From Tubiluchus corallicola (taxonomy: Eukaryota > Priapulida > Priapulimorpha > Priapulimorphida > Tubiluchidae), in the NCBI GenBank assembly GCA_030141605.1, contig JAQGDQ010000015.1, forward strand, positions 310,001-374,000: a stretch of DNA of 64,000 bases. The letters run 5' to 3'. A program made the translations under genes and the position numbers. The notes below the pieces were generated by a model, which was not told where the DNA came from, searched no databases, and saw nothing but the letters and a program-made list of their open reading frames with translations. Shown here piece after piece: positions 1 through 12,300 of this stretch (the first letter of the stretch is position 1; every line of letters starts with the position of its first letter).

Positions 1-464
1 CACAAGGGGAGAATATATCTATTAGAATATACTATAATGGACCTATAACTTTCGATGATAGTAAAATATATCGCTTTTGCAGAATTTGATGAAAACATGT
101 TAATGAGCGAAATGACAATCGTTTCTATCAGCTGCCTACCTATCCGACCCAAGGTCAAATACTGTAATGTAGTAATAACAGCTTTATTTTTAGCCCAGTT
201 GTGTACGACAGTATCACAACAAGCTGTGGGTACACTCTGCTACATCATCAGCAGAGCTGCGCTAGTTCAATGTCTTCACCGGGAGAGGTAAGTGTAAGTG
301 CAGCTCTGTGGCATTTCCCGTGAGATACAAAAAAGTTAATTACTCATTAACTAGACAATGTACTGATAAAAAAATTTCACCAAGTTGTTCACTGGGAAGG
401 CAACTATAAAACAAGTTGAACTTGATTTTCATGATATTCCTTCTTTAAGCTTATGTAGCTTACC
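1..464. other. No gene identified; possible intron of the GMC gene
   Basis: I see no convincing exon here. A stretch at about 196-290 ends in a good GTAAGT-type donor on the + strand, but its reading frames do not resemble the missing upstream part of the GMC oxidoreductase. The region most likely belongs to a long intron upstream of the 1681 exon. Confidence 0.3.
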
Positions 465-985
465 TAATGATTATTATTATTATTACATAAAATTTATGGA
501 GCACCCCAAAACTCTAAAAATACTCAGTTGTGCTTTACAAACAAAGATCCTACAAAGCGTAAAATAAATCATACAACTATATGCACTATAAAGGAAAGCC
601 TTAAAAATTTAAGTAAAAAAAATCAATATAAAATCTAGTTAGCATAAGCAAAACTAATATCTAATTCAATTCCCATACTCTAGTTTAAAAAGATGCGTCT
701 TGAGCAATTTTTTAAATGTTGTTATATTATCACAACTTCTAATATTCAGTGGAAGGCTGTTCCAAACAGTTGGAGCAGCATGGGAAAAGGCACGCGTACC
801 TAAAGTTTTTGCTTGTGTCCTAGGCACAACAAGTAGATTTTTATTGCCAGATCTTAAGTTTCTGGATGGTGTACAAACGCTAATCGGTTCCACAAGATAG
901 CACAGAGTTTGACCAAGTAAACATTTAAATGCCAGCACAGCAATTTTGAATTTGGTTCTAGACTGCACCGGAAACCAGTCTATGG
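465..985 (-). mobile_element. 5'-truncated LINE (L2/CR1-like): end of reverse transcriptase ORF plus 3' tail
   Basis: The minus strand from about 985 to 666 encodes the C-terminal end of a non-LTR retrotransposon reverse transcriptase. It starts near WFPVQSRTKFKI and passes through TRAFSHAAPTVWNSLP to a stop after LKTHLFKLEYGN, which is the typical tail of L2/CR1-type polymerases. Beyond the stop there is a short 3' UTR whose end (TGTAAAGCAC..., then a TAA/TAT microsatellite at about 465-482) is the usual 3' signature of these elements. The 5' part is missing, as expected for an abortive insertion. The surviving frame is intact for about 100 codons, so the copy is not very old. Confidence 0.75.
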
Positions 986-1680
986 CACGTAAAAGTTATC
1001 ACAAAATTAGCTTTCTAAATTTTTGAAACTGTATCTAATAAAGGTATATCTGATAAAGATGCATCTAATTTTTTGTAAAAACTTACTATACTTTTCATAG
1101 AAGTTGACAGTCCACTGCTTTTCTTCGGTCGATGAATGACATCATTGGTGGACAAATGGGTGTTCAAAATGGGAACATCCAAGCATGAAATGATTGCAAC
1201 TTTAAAATGATTTACTAATTACGCAAGGCGCATATCTCACTTTTATTACTATATCCTTCCAACATGTTTCGCGAACACTGAAATTCATTTAACATTTACG
1301 ATAATAAACGCACATTAATCAAAGTAACTTACAGTTGTACTGTATTCACCTATGTAATGTGCTTTTGACGTATTCTATGTACAATATTGCATGCTATGAA
1401 TGTAGTAGAAGAAAACAGTGTAACTTAGTTCATAAACTTAGTTTACTAATGCCTTAACTGCTGTAAATGAAGGAAAAATACAACAAATGGAAAGTAATCA
1501 AGTTTTGCTTGTGACAGATAAATTAAAAATAAAATGGTGATAATGATGTCACCAATGATGCTGTTGATGATGATGATGACGACTACGATGATCATGCATC
1601 AAGATCAACGACCAAAACCAACTAAGTAGTTTTAATGCTGTAAATTTTTAAAAAGATTGGCTGTATTTTTTGTCACTTAG
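986..1680. other. No gene seen; probable intron with a short GAT-rich microsatellite
   Basis: There is no supported exon. A degenerate GATGAT repeat lies at about 1559-1592. The stretch ends in a pyrimidine-rich acceptor (TTGTCACTTAG) at 1680, immediately before the first recognised GMC exon. Confidence 0.35.
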
Positions 1681-4600
1681 ATACCTGTTGTTGCTGATTT
1701 GCCAGTTGGGCAAAATTTGAAAGATCACGTGGGTGGTTATTATCCTCTGTATGCTATTGAAAAGCCTGTTGGACCCACACCTGATGAAGTGCATTCTTGG
1801 TGGAATCAATTAAAATGGAAGATGTTTGGAACAGGTATGGCTAAAGCTAGAATGTTGATGAATTAGTGATCCACATGATATCTACTGCAAAGCCATTTTT
1901 GTGTTTCCATGATTTGCTGTCACTGAACTCTGCACTAACTACTTTTTTTCTTGTTTAGGACCTCTCAAAGCATCTGGCTGTGATGGCATTGCTTATTTTA
2001 AAACTGAAAGTGGAAACTCACATCCAGGTATGCCTGATGCTCAGTGTCACTTCGTCACGATGGCACCTCAGGTCCAGAAAAACAACTTTTTTGCTGACAT
2101 ATTTTTAGGTCAGTCAGAGGAGGTAAGCATTAATGATCTGTTTTAATTTTGAGAATTTTCTGACATGCATTTCTTAAGGCAAATGCCAGAAAGACACATA
2201 ACTGATACAGATAACTGAAGACAGGTATACATATATACTCTATGTATCTAATTTTTCAGTTTAAGAAGAAATACGACTATGATGCCATTGCTGGTCGCCG
2301 CATGTTCACTTGGCATTGCTGTGTATTAAAGCCAAAGAGTACAGGAGAATTGCGGCTTTGGTCAGCAGATCCGTTAGATCCGCCCATCATTGATCCAAAA
2401 TATTATGAAGACGAAAGAGATCTTAAAGTAGTCGTAGAAGGTATATTGCTCTAAATGGTGTTTAGTCGATAGCATTCTGCAAGCTCTATGTCCCCAAACA
2501 GTCCTCATAAACATGTAGGCCTACATAAAATTATATCGCAAACCCTTACTGTTGTTTAGAGAACTTCTTAGAGTGCTTTATACATTGCCTTATAATGAAG
2601 CAGAAAGCTACAGTTTATGGTCAGGGATCATTACTACTGTGGTTATAATTGCTTTTCAAGTAGGAAGTTGCTATAAGTGTAGATTTTTCAGTCACTTCAT
2701 GCTTGGACTAATTTTCACAGTCCGCCAAGCGTTGTTTATTTCCCTACACTGATAGGGCAGCATACTCGATTAGAATGATTTCCTTCTCGAAGGTTGTACA
2801 TTGATTCCACAAAATTCATAGCAAAGTATATGAAAGTTTGTCTATCTATTTCTGCCAGCGTGTAGAATAATCAGCACAAAAACAGGACAATAACAAGACA
2901 TTTTCTTACAACCAATCTGATTGGTCAGTGACTATCTCCTTGGCTGGTAACAGTGACAACATACTGAGTATGTAGAAAAATCATAACACGTTTGTGCAAC
3001 TAAATTACAAGGCTAAATAGTGCCCCGATGAAAATTATCTGTTAATGGTTATCAGGATATACAAAAATTATATATGCATGGAAACTTTGTTATTCACGGT
3101 TAAGCAGTTATAGAAGAATTTTTTGCTTTGCCTCTAGGGGCACTATATATATATATAGTGCCCCATCAATATATATATATGGATGTATAACGGACGAGGC
3201 TACAGCTCCGACACCGGCACCACTCTCGACGATCTATATGTCAAATGAAAGGTCTTCACCCAATAGGTTCGCACCTGGGGGTTTATTTTTCGAATCGGGC
3301 CCATCGAGACAAATGGGGCAACGATAAACCTCCAAAAATGGCCATTTTTCGGCCGTTTTTTGCCAAAAATTGCAAAACTTATACCTGTTATTTCTGGAAA
3401 ATGGGAATGAGCCAAGGGTGGTGCTGGCTATGGATAAATAGCCCATTCAACGTTGGGTGTAGTAGGTGTATTTAGAATTTGCGAGAGGACCATGGCGTCC
3501 TGTAACGGACATTTTCCCAGACACACCTCTCGATTATTTTCGAAATTTTGGCCAAACAGCCTGTGGAAAAACGTTTCTAGTGGCACTTAGCGTGACCCCA
3601 GGAAGGAGATATGTGGCTCTTTAGAAAGAGGAAAAACAGGGCTACACGCTTATGTCGGCTATATTTTAGGATACGTCCACCAAGAGGAGTGATGATGAAT
3701 TATTAGATGTTCCATTTTTGGCAATTTTCGCTCGGAAAACTGCTGACACAAAGCCATTGTTCTGATATCATCCATTATGCTCTCCTTATAACCTTAACTT
3801 TAATTCAGTAAAAGCTGCTACTGGCTTTGCGTTATAAATGAGGACTATGTAGGGTGTAATTATTGATTGTAAGTGTATTTATATGCAAAATTTTTTGCGG
3901 GGCCTTTGTTAATGTGTATATTAATAAACACCAAGCTTTGAAAATTGCAAAAAAGAAGTTACTATGTCTACAAAAGGCTATCAGTGCTGTAATATCATAC
4001 AAATATCATCATTCAAATAAATGATCAGAACTGCTTCCTAATTTCGAAATTACCAAATAATAGATTTTTTAGGATATACACTCACTTATGATCTGCTTGA
4101 GCCGTTCTCTATTTAAAATTATGTTTACATTAATTTAGCTTTAAAGTTCACCATTAAAATGTCGGAGTCAAATGCAATGAAGGCAATGGGAGCCAAGCGT
4201 CATACAAAGAAATGCCCCGGCTGTGAACACTTATGGGAGAATGAGGACAAGTATCTAGAATGTGTTGCTCGCACCATAACTGCAACATTGTATCATCCCA
4301 CCACAACCTGTAAAATGGGAGCTACAGAAGATCGAACTACTGTGGTGGATCCACAGCTAAGGTACTCTGTTTCTTAACTAGCACTGATACTTTGTTTTAT
4401 AATTAGTTATTATTTCAGTTAAGTTTAATGAATATATGTTTTACATTACACCATTATAAATTTCACATCTTTCTCATGAGCAGAGTTTATTTCATTGGAT
4501 TGTTGAGCAAATACACTGTATGCAAATCTCCTTCCTCTTAAGCCTATTTATGTATTACAGTAGAATACTACAATTTAACAGATTTAGCTCTCTGTATTTT

Positions 4601-5106
4601 TGCAGAGCTCTATCAAAAAAGTTTATGCAGCAAGACCAATACACATTCGTGCTAATTAGTTTGTTATGCAAACATTTAATTTGAAATGCCGGTGTTTGCA
4701 TTGCATGTGTTAATCATTAACTGGAGCACTTTGAAAGCAGTGCTCATTTAGAAATGTAGCAGTGAAGTAGTTTTTTCAGATCTTTCATCTAATGCAACCA
4801 AAAGAATTCTAAAAACTTTTAGTTCATGTGTGCCTATTTTTGAGACAGTTCACATTATTCATTTAAAAAATAATAATAAAAACAAAAAATAAATGTGAAT
4901 AGTGTCTTAAGACACCTTGCATGTTAATATTGATATAACAACTACAAATAACTTTTCTGTTTAACATTTTTAGGGTACACAAATTGAAAGGGATCAGAGT
5001 TGCTGATGCCTCGATAATGCCAGATGTTATTGCAGGAAACACTCATGCACCAACTATAATGATTGCAGAAAAGGCAGCTGATATGATAAAAGGAATTGTT
5101 GATTAG
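1681..5106 (+). CDS. GMC-family FAD-dependent oxidoreductase, C-terminal five exons (partial gene)
   Basis: The exons are 1681-1834, 1959-2122, 2260-2440, 4139-4361 and 4974-5106. All have GT/AG borders and join in frame to 284 residues plus stop, about half of a normal GMC protein (roughly 550-620 aa). The N-terminal FAD-binding part is not in the window; its exons must lie to the left. The first exon begins [16 protein letters not shown], the GMC signature just after the second PROSITE motif. The last exons carry the catalytic histidine in [11 protein letters not shown] and the partner asparagine in [21 protein letters not shown], so the active site looks intact. Family members oxidise alcohols such as choline or glucose with FAD; the substrate cannot be told from this fragment. 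The 2441-4138 intron has gained a repeat copy. A candidate AATAAA lies at 5765, beyond a small transposon in the 3' flank. Confidence 0.93.
3130..3935 (+). repeat. Dispersed copy of the 758-bp repeat family (family A), in the GMC intron
   Basis: This stretch starts with a TA microsatellite and ends with a GCAAAATTTTTTGCGGGGCC block followed by TATATTAAT. It is the same unit, in the same order and orientation, as the tandem copies at 21.9-23.5 kb. Shared blocks include GGGGGTTTATTTTTCGAATC, ATTTTAGGATACGTCCACC and CCAAACAGCCTG. It has diverged noticeably from the other copies. It contains no credible protein: its short frames are not shared between copies. Confidence 0.8.
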
Positions 5107-5319
5107 GCCTACACAAAACTTGTCTTGGTTACTGCTTGGTATACCTGTTTCGAATCTGTCGCTTACTCAATTTACAAGGTGCCTCAATCAGTAAACGTTT
5201 CTCACTGTGGACTAGTATTGACAAGACTGTTTATAAATTTATAATACACAAAATATGGTGAATTTCAGAGAGTTTAATTTCATACAGCATATATCTGTCT
5301 CTTAAAACTAAACTACAGC

Positions 5320-5664
5320 CAGGGCTGGTTTGTGATATTTAGGGGCCTCTAGGCTAATGAAATTATAGAGGTCCTCTCAGAAGGAACCACCCTCTAAAAC
5401 ACCCCACCCGTCTTGAATATTCATTTTTTATTCATGGTATATTTTAGCAACATTTATGATGCAAACTTATTGCAAATTCCTTATAATTGTCTCTCTATAA
5501 AACTATTCATTAAGATATACCACTATTTTACTATTCATGTAAACCAAATTAGCACAGATTTCATCAGTGAAAATAGTGTACCAAACAGATTACCAAAGCT
5601 TGAGGAACCCCAAAACTTGAGGGGCATTAAGCCGCAGGCTAGCCTAGAGGATAATCCGACCCTG
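5320..5664. mobile_element. hAT-like MITE (345 bp) with 8-bp target duplication
   Basis: The left end starts CAGGGCTGG and the right end, read on the other strand, starts CAGGGTCGG. Both are followed by similar CTCTAGGCTA-containing sequence, so they form short imperfect terminal inverted repeats. The flanks are ACTACAGC (5312-5319) and ACTACAGT (5665-5672), which match at 7 of 8 positions. CAGGG ends with an 8-bp target duplication are typical of hAT elements. It encodes no transposase. It lies between the GMC stop codon and its candidate polyadenylation signal, so it is probably transcribed as 3' UTR. Confidence 0.75.
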
Positions 5665-5764
5665 ACTACAGTAATGATAGTTGTAAGAATGTTCTTGTCT
5701 GGTCACTACTGGATACTTACAAATTATTTGAAAATTAATAATTTATATTTACAATTTTTTTATG

Positions 5765-5770
5765 AATAAA
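5765..5770 (+). terminator. Candidate polyadenylation signal of the GMC gene
   Basis: AATAAA on the + strand, 659 nt after the stop codon. I noticed no canonical hexamer closer to the stop. It lies about 180 bp from the opposing candidate signal of the ZNF106-like gene. Confidence 0.4.
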
Positions 5771-5948
5771 TGATTGTAATTAGTTAATCATTGTAATTTT
5801 CATAATATTGTACATTTGTTTAGTGAAGCCTGTACCTATAAATCAAATTTGGAAATCTACTATAGTATGTACATTAAGATGTACAGAGGCAATTTTTGTA
5901 ACAACTGAATTGTGAAAATCTATACAGAAATAACAAAAATGAATGGAA

Positions 5949-5954
5949 TTTATT
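5949..5954 (-). terminator. Candidate polyadenylation signal of the ZNF106-like gene
   Basis: TTTATT on the + strand reads AATAAA on the minus strand, about 355 nt after the ZNF106-like stop codon. Confidence 0.45.
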
Positions 5955-6308
5955 TTTCAGTCATATTTACAACTGCTCAACAATCATTGCTGAAGAGCTA
6001 ATGCATGATAATAACAAAAGCACAACACATGTTAATGACACAAGGGTAGCACTTATATGCATCAAAAAAATAATGCTTTGATAGTTAAAAGAAAAAATTC
6101 AAATCTCAAATTTTTCCTTATTAGTTGCGTCACTGTAAACAAATGCTTTGGAACACTTTTAGTTCATTCATATAAAATGATATATAAATATTGTACAGGC
6201 AGCTTCTCTTCTGTACATTGTTCTTGGTACAACAGCTGAACACAAGCCATTGAATCATAGCGAGATTGTTGCAATTAGAATTGACAAAGTGAACTTCAGC
6301 CGATGTAT

Positions 6309-9300
6309 TCAAGAACGTCGATGACAACGCAGCATGTGATGCATCAGATGAGATTTGTAGGCAAAAGGCAACTTGCATCCATCCTTCTAAAACAGAAAAA
6401 CTAAAATGGTTACAAGTGAAAGGGGCCGAATAATGTTCACTTAAGCCAACTAATAATATGCCTAAAGTTAGCGTGGAAATCATCAGCAGGGCTTTTGCTA
6501 ATACTGTCTCGACTAGTTACTATTAGTAGATGAGACAACCGATTAATTTTGGAAGTGTAACTCCCAAACTGGATACTCAGAATAACATAAACACATCCAC
6601 AGTTATAGGTGAACTTACAAAAGAAAGGGCCATTGAAGGCAAATGACTTCATCATGATTTATGGCTATTTAGCATGCAAAACTACCTCTATTTAAAACAC
6701 AGGCAAATTATGAAAAACAGTGATAAACTTGCAGCCATCTCAGGTAACCATTTCTACCTATAAATCAAATTGCAAGCTAACAACTAGACACTTCGTCCAG
6801 ATGGACTGCTGTTATAGCAACAAACTGCATAAAAACACCACTGTATAAAAGTTAATAACTTGTATGGTCTTTGGCTCAATAGTATCTTTGAGCGTTTGCT
6901 TTTCTATCACAAAGTTAAAGGAACAATCATAGAGTAAGACTGATATAGCATAAGCTAGTCGATATTTGCACATCTGTGAGTTTGTCTTGCAAGTGGGGCA
7001 CTGTCATTGATCACGCAGGCACGGGCAGTAGCTTATAATAATGTCACAGATACATAAGGCATGAGGATATTGAGCAAATGGTGTCAGCCTTTTAAATTAC
7101 ACCACTAATTGACTACATCACATTATTTCTAAAAATCTCCCAGTAATGAAGTTTTTTTTGGTAATAAGATAACCAAATTGATAACCAAGTTTATTAATAA
7201 CAATTTTTTGACTACTAAGGAGACAAACTAATGCGTTTGATACCTTCCGGATCACAAAAAATGAATTACCCTAAGGATACTCAGAATAACATAAACCTAT
7301 CATTTAAAAAGTCATAAGCTAGGCCTGAATTTAAATCAGGCACCATTTGCAGGTATTTGACATTGGCCTCTTAAGTACAATATAAGAGCTACAGGTTTAT
7401 AGAAGCTTAAGCAGCATTTTCTGTAACCTTGAACAATATAATATTATGTGATACAACAATTTTTTTGCAACTTTGAACAGCATGTGTAGCACGAATATTT
7501 ATTGTTGATTAAATTAACTTGGATGCAGTCATTTCGTATCTCCTACCATGAAACCACATGCTACGAGAACTTAAACTAAAGAAAAAGGAGAAAATTGATT
7601 ACCTTGCATGTGAAAGAAGTGCTGTTAGAGATTGGTATACTTTCCACTTTCCCTGTCCGATTGCCGCTTATAAGCTAGAATCATACAAAAGAAAACTTAA
7701 GATTCGGTATAGTTAGTGGATGGGATTATTTGGAACACACTGTAGGCAGGCAAAAATATTTGGTTTTCGGATGCTAAATGGCCTTGACACTAAAGAAAAA
7801 GCTATTTTTTCTGCTAACCATATATAATTTATTCCTAGGCAGTGTGTATTACCAGCAATTACCAACAAGGTAAAATCTGCTACTCATTTAGCATCATACA
7901 ACAGAAGATAAACCTGTAAGAGTACTGCTGCACTGCAAAACCAAAATTTTGTGTGCGAATTTAAGACAAATTCCATTGTTTTTAAACTGCAGAAGTAAAC
8001 TGTATAGTATTTCTATTTTGGCAAATTTAGAAGAATCACTTAGTTCTCCTAAATTTATTTATCCTTGCAAAATTTCTTTGTACATTTTATTTCCAGAATA
8101 CAACTCCATAAATTCCTGTAATTTAAAAGTTTTTAGAACAGTAACACAAATAGCATTGGTTCCTAATAAATATTAAGATAATGACTAGCTATACTAGGCT
8201 GGAGGGGGTAGGCAAGGAACTTAAAATTAATTTTCACTAGCTATCAAAAATTGGCAAATTAATTAAAATAAAAATACCTGTTAGGTTTCCTCACTCAACC
8301 ACCCACCCAAATCAAAACAGAGCTTTCAACTTTGACCTATTAGGCTGATAATTTACGGTGGTGTTTATGATAACAAATGCAGGTTTACCTTATTTCCATG
8401 AACGTAAACAGACATCACAATGTCGTAACTTGCACCATAGTAAACATTTAACAGCTTGCCAGTCTGCAAATAAAAACAAAAGTTGTAAAATAATCATAAA
8501 GTTACAAAAAGTAGCAAATCTAGTCATGTTTTTGTTTGATCAGTAAACAAAATTATGTTTGCTTTGTTAGTTACATTAAAAGACGGTACTGCATTTTTGT
8601 AATTATGACACAGAACTGCTATGTTTTTCCCATAAAGTCGTGACATCAAAGCCATCATCCTTTATGCAGCTACATTAAAACCTTAGCAAACAAACCCATA
8701 TGAGTAATTAGAAAAATTATAAATATAGCATCAGTTATGCTGTGGGTCCCCCTGACCAAATATTCATCCAAATTTGGTTCACAAATTTTCATAAACAATA
8801 AAGATATGCAGAACTTTCCCAGTAATGTTTCTTAAGTCAAACGGTATGACCAAATTTCTTACAACTAGTGTTTTTTGGCCACATTCGGCAATTTTTACTT
8901 TTGTACCAAAGGCATTGAATGCCATTACCCAAAAATGTGCACCCATCGTCTAACATCTACACTTGACATTCTGGGGGACAAAACCAGCTTTAAGACACTA
9001 TATAGTTGCAATTTTTCGAATCCTGTATCACCCCTCTCTAAGGGTCTGGGGCACAGATAAAATATTTTTGTCATAGCTAGGTTGCCAGTAAGTGACAGGT
9101 CACTGTGATTCCTCACATTGAGCTGACACAGATTCTCCCACTATATTTACCACACTGGATCCTTCCTCCCTCCCTTCTAGGGGAGAAAGAGTCAGTACAA
9201 GCCATTACCCAAAAGTTGTCACAAATCACCTAACATCTACACTCGACCGTCTGCGAGGCAAAATTTGCCTTTATAAGGCCATGTTTCCACTGCACCTGCA

Positions 9301-12300
9301 CAGACACAGACTTTTTCTGTGTGACTCGCACGGAAATAACTGGAACAACAGCATGCCACTGAAAACTGTTGTCTTCCGTGTTTGTCAGTTCTACTGCGTC
9401 CGGCATTTTTTGTGCAGACGGAGAAGTTCATTTTCGTAATGGAGGACGAACATACCATACACGATATACAAATTAGACCATTTCTGTATGACAAAAGAAG
9501 TCTGAAATACCGACAAAAGAAATCCACAGAGATTTTACAAGGCAACAATTGGTCGAAGTAGGCTTTGAAGTTAATGCTGAAGGTAGAATATGCGCATGTA
9601 TATTTAGTTGTTGTTCTTAACTTAACGTGTCTGTAAATTTAAGCCTGATTTCGTGATTATACTGTGCATGCATTTTTTTTAAATCTGTAGTATGTATATA
9701 TTTACACCCGTTATTGCCACAGTATTTTGACTTTGTCCCGTTGCATAGTTGTGCTGTTACAGCGGAGAAAATTATAAGCTTCAAAACATTGTTAGCCTTA
9801 TAATAAAAGCTATTTTTTATTTAAAGTGAATACAACTAGTGGTTTCAAATTCCACTGGAAAACACACTGTAACGTTTGCAGCATATGGGCACATAAAATC
9901 AAAAGATACTGTAATAGACAAGTAATAAGAAGATGAAGAGGTTTAGTAGATATTTCTAAAGCTTTGCACAAAATTTCATTGAAACTGCAACTGTTTGCCT
10001 TCATCACCAAGTGAAAAATAGTAAGTTAAAGCCGACTAACACTTTGGTGCTGTCAGGGCACTGAGCCAGCAGGAGAAATAAAGAAAGAAGAAAAACAAGA
10101 AATAAAAAAATAAATATTCAAATACTGATTGTATCCAAATATGATGCTGTCGCTTCCTGTATTGCGTACTTACCTTTTTTATTAACCACCACAGCAAAAC
10201 AAAAACTTCTTTCTTCTAGGAAGTCTCCTGTCCAGAATTTCACGCTAAAATTTTGGCCTATTTATGACATGTTGTACGAAATGCTGACGTAAAATGTCCG
10301 TCTCCGTGCAGACGGAGTGGAAATGTGGCTAAATACTATAATTGCGATTGTTCAAATCTTGAATCTGCCCTCCCTCTGAGGGAGAGAAAAATATTTTTGT
10401 CAATAGGTGATACAGAGTGACAACATGTGACAGGTCAGTCCAATTCCTTGTGCAAAACTGATATCATTTTCCCCTGCTCTGCATATGCTCTCACGATCTT
10501 TAATTTTAGGCATTATCTTGTCCCAAAGTTATCCCATACAAAAAATCTCAAGGCTACCCAAGTGTTTCATGTATAAACAACTGGCTTAAACTCACATTGC
10601 GGAATATGGATTTTGCATTTGCTCAGCTCATTTTAACTGTTGTACAAATTTCGAGATTCCCCGATTAAATGGACAACCGCGCAAGAATTTTTGAAATACG
10701 TTGTACAATGTACCTGATCATAAGAACACATTTCAATTGTGAAATGGGTCACTTGTCACATGGCACACATTCATGAAATCTTTGAGGCAAACATGGAAAT
10801 TAAATTTCCTTTAACTTAAAATTTGCCAAGTTGGTGTGAATCATCAATGCGTACAGTAGGACTGTATCTCAAATTTCATTTCATTTATCTAAACACGTGC
10901 ACCAGGCTCATGGAATGTTTGCTTTGCCAGCCATTGATTAAATTTCCAATATTTAATTGTTTACCTAATATTTAATTATCAGGAACAATTTGGCATTATT
11001 ATGGGTTCTAAATGTATACTTTTACAGTACCTCAAAATGGGATAAGATCTGAAAATTGTTGCATTTTGCTTTAGAAAGTCTGTTTGCATTAATACCATTG
11101 TTATCACAATTTGATAATAATAAAGATATTAATATTAATTCAACTCTTTTCGCTCACATTTCCTGCTCAATGGATATCATAGCTCGAAATTTTAATTACA
11201 TTTATATTATGACAGCATATATATCCTTGCGATCGTTCTTCCGCATCTGTACAGCCTTGTATCCCACATGACCATATCATATTGTCTTCTACAAAGAGTT
11301 TGCTTGACAAGCCAATTCGGTCTTTTATAGTAGACACTAGCTTGCCAGTCTGGAAAAGACAAAAGTTATCATTAGCTAAAAAAATAACAGCTATACCAAT
11401 AAACTTTAGTAAATCATTATAAAAGCACTCTGTATAAACATTTGTATAATTTTATTATTATTTTCACCTTGCAAGGCGACCACATAAAAAATTACAAGAT
11501 CAGAAAGCAAATACTAAAAACTTCCAGAAAATTATGCTAGCAAAGCAATATAATAAACTTACACAAATTTCATGCACCAGTAAAACATTATCTTCACCAG
11601 TAGCATCTATCGATGTACTGTACGCTAAAGCGCCCGATATTTGCACAGATGATGGCGCTACTTCATGGCCCGTGAGAACACGCAAAAACAATCCTGTCTC
11701 TGCATCTCTCACCATTACAGATTTTTCAGTTGATAAAACTAACAGTAGGTGCCGAACGCCCTCTCTCGCCATTGTCAAAGCCTTAATCACACCAGTTGTA
11801 CAGCTCCAATTTGCAATCACATTATACACCTAACACAACATATATAACAACTACTATTGAATATATCCAAAATAATAAACCAATGAACAGGCACAATAAC
11901 AACTTTATTAAAGCACTAAAAGCAAAGCATACAAATTTCAAACACTGCAACTGCAACAGCTTTAATCATATATATATATATGATTAAATTTTTTATTGCA
12001 AAAGATACGTGTTACACCTTTTGAGAAAACTGCTAAACAACCTGTAATAATGAAGTGACCACTCATATGGTGTATAGATGTTATGCTAAAGCAGGTTGTG
12101 AAAAATGTTTTCTAATGAAGGGCACTTGTTATACAAATTAACATTCTGCTCTTTTAAATTATGGTAGTATGTTTTAATGTTGCTACCTTTTCCACGTTTA
12201 TTTTATCTCATCTTACTCTATAATATTTATTCATGTTGTCTGGCAGTTTATAATGACCTTGACATTAATTATACCTTCGTCTTCATGCAGACAATATTTC

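Noticed and set aside
196-290. Possible extra exon of the GMC gene with a GTAAGT donor
   Set aside because: None of its frames resembles the missing GMC segment, and the exon expected just before 1681 should encode a GIGP-like motif, which is absent.
5413-5769. 118-codon open frame on the + strand
   Set aside because: It overlaps the hAT-like MITE, is low in complexity and has no family resemblance; probably chance.
11167-11199. In-frame stop after the WD exon at 11349, suggesting a truncated ZNF106
   Set aside because: A donor at 11199 allows splicing to WD exons at 8463 and 7674 and a terminal zinc-finger exon at 6386, all in phase and matching vertebrate ZNF106.
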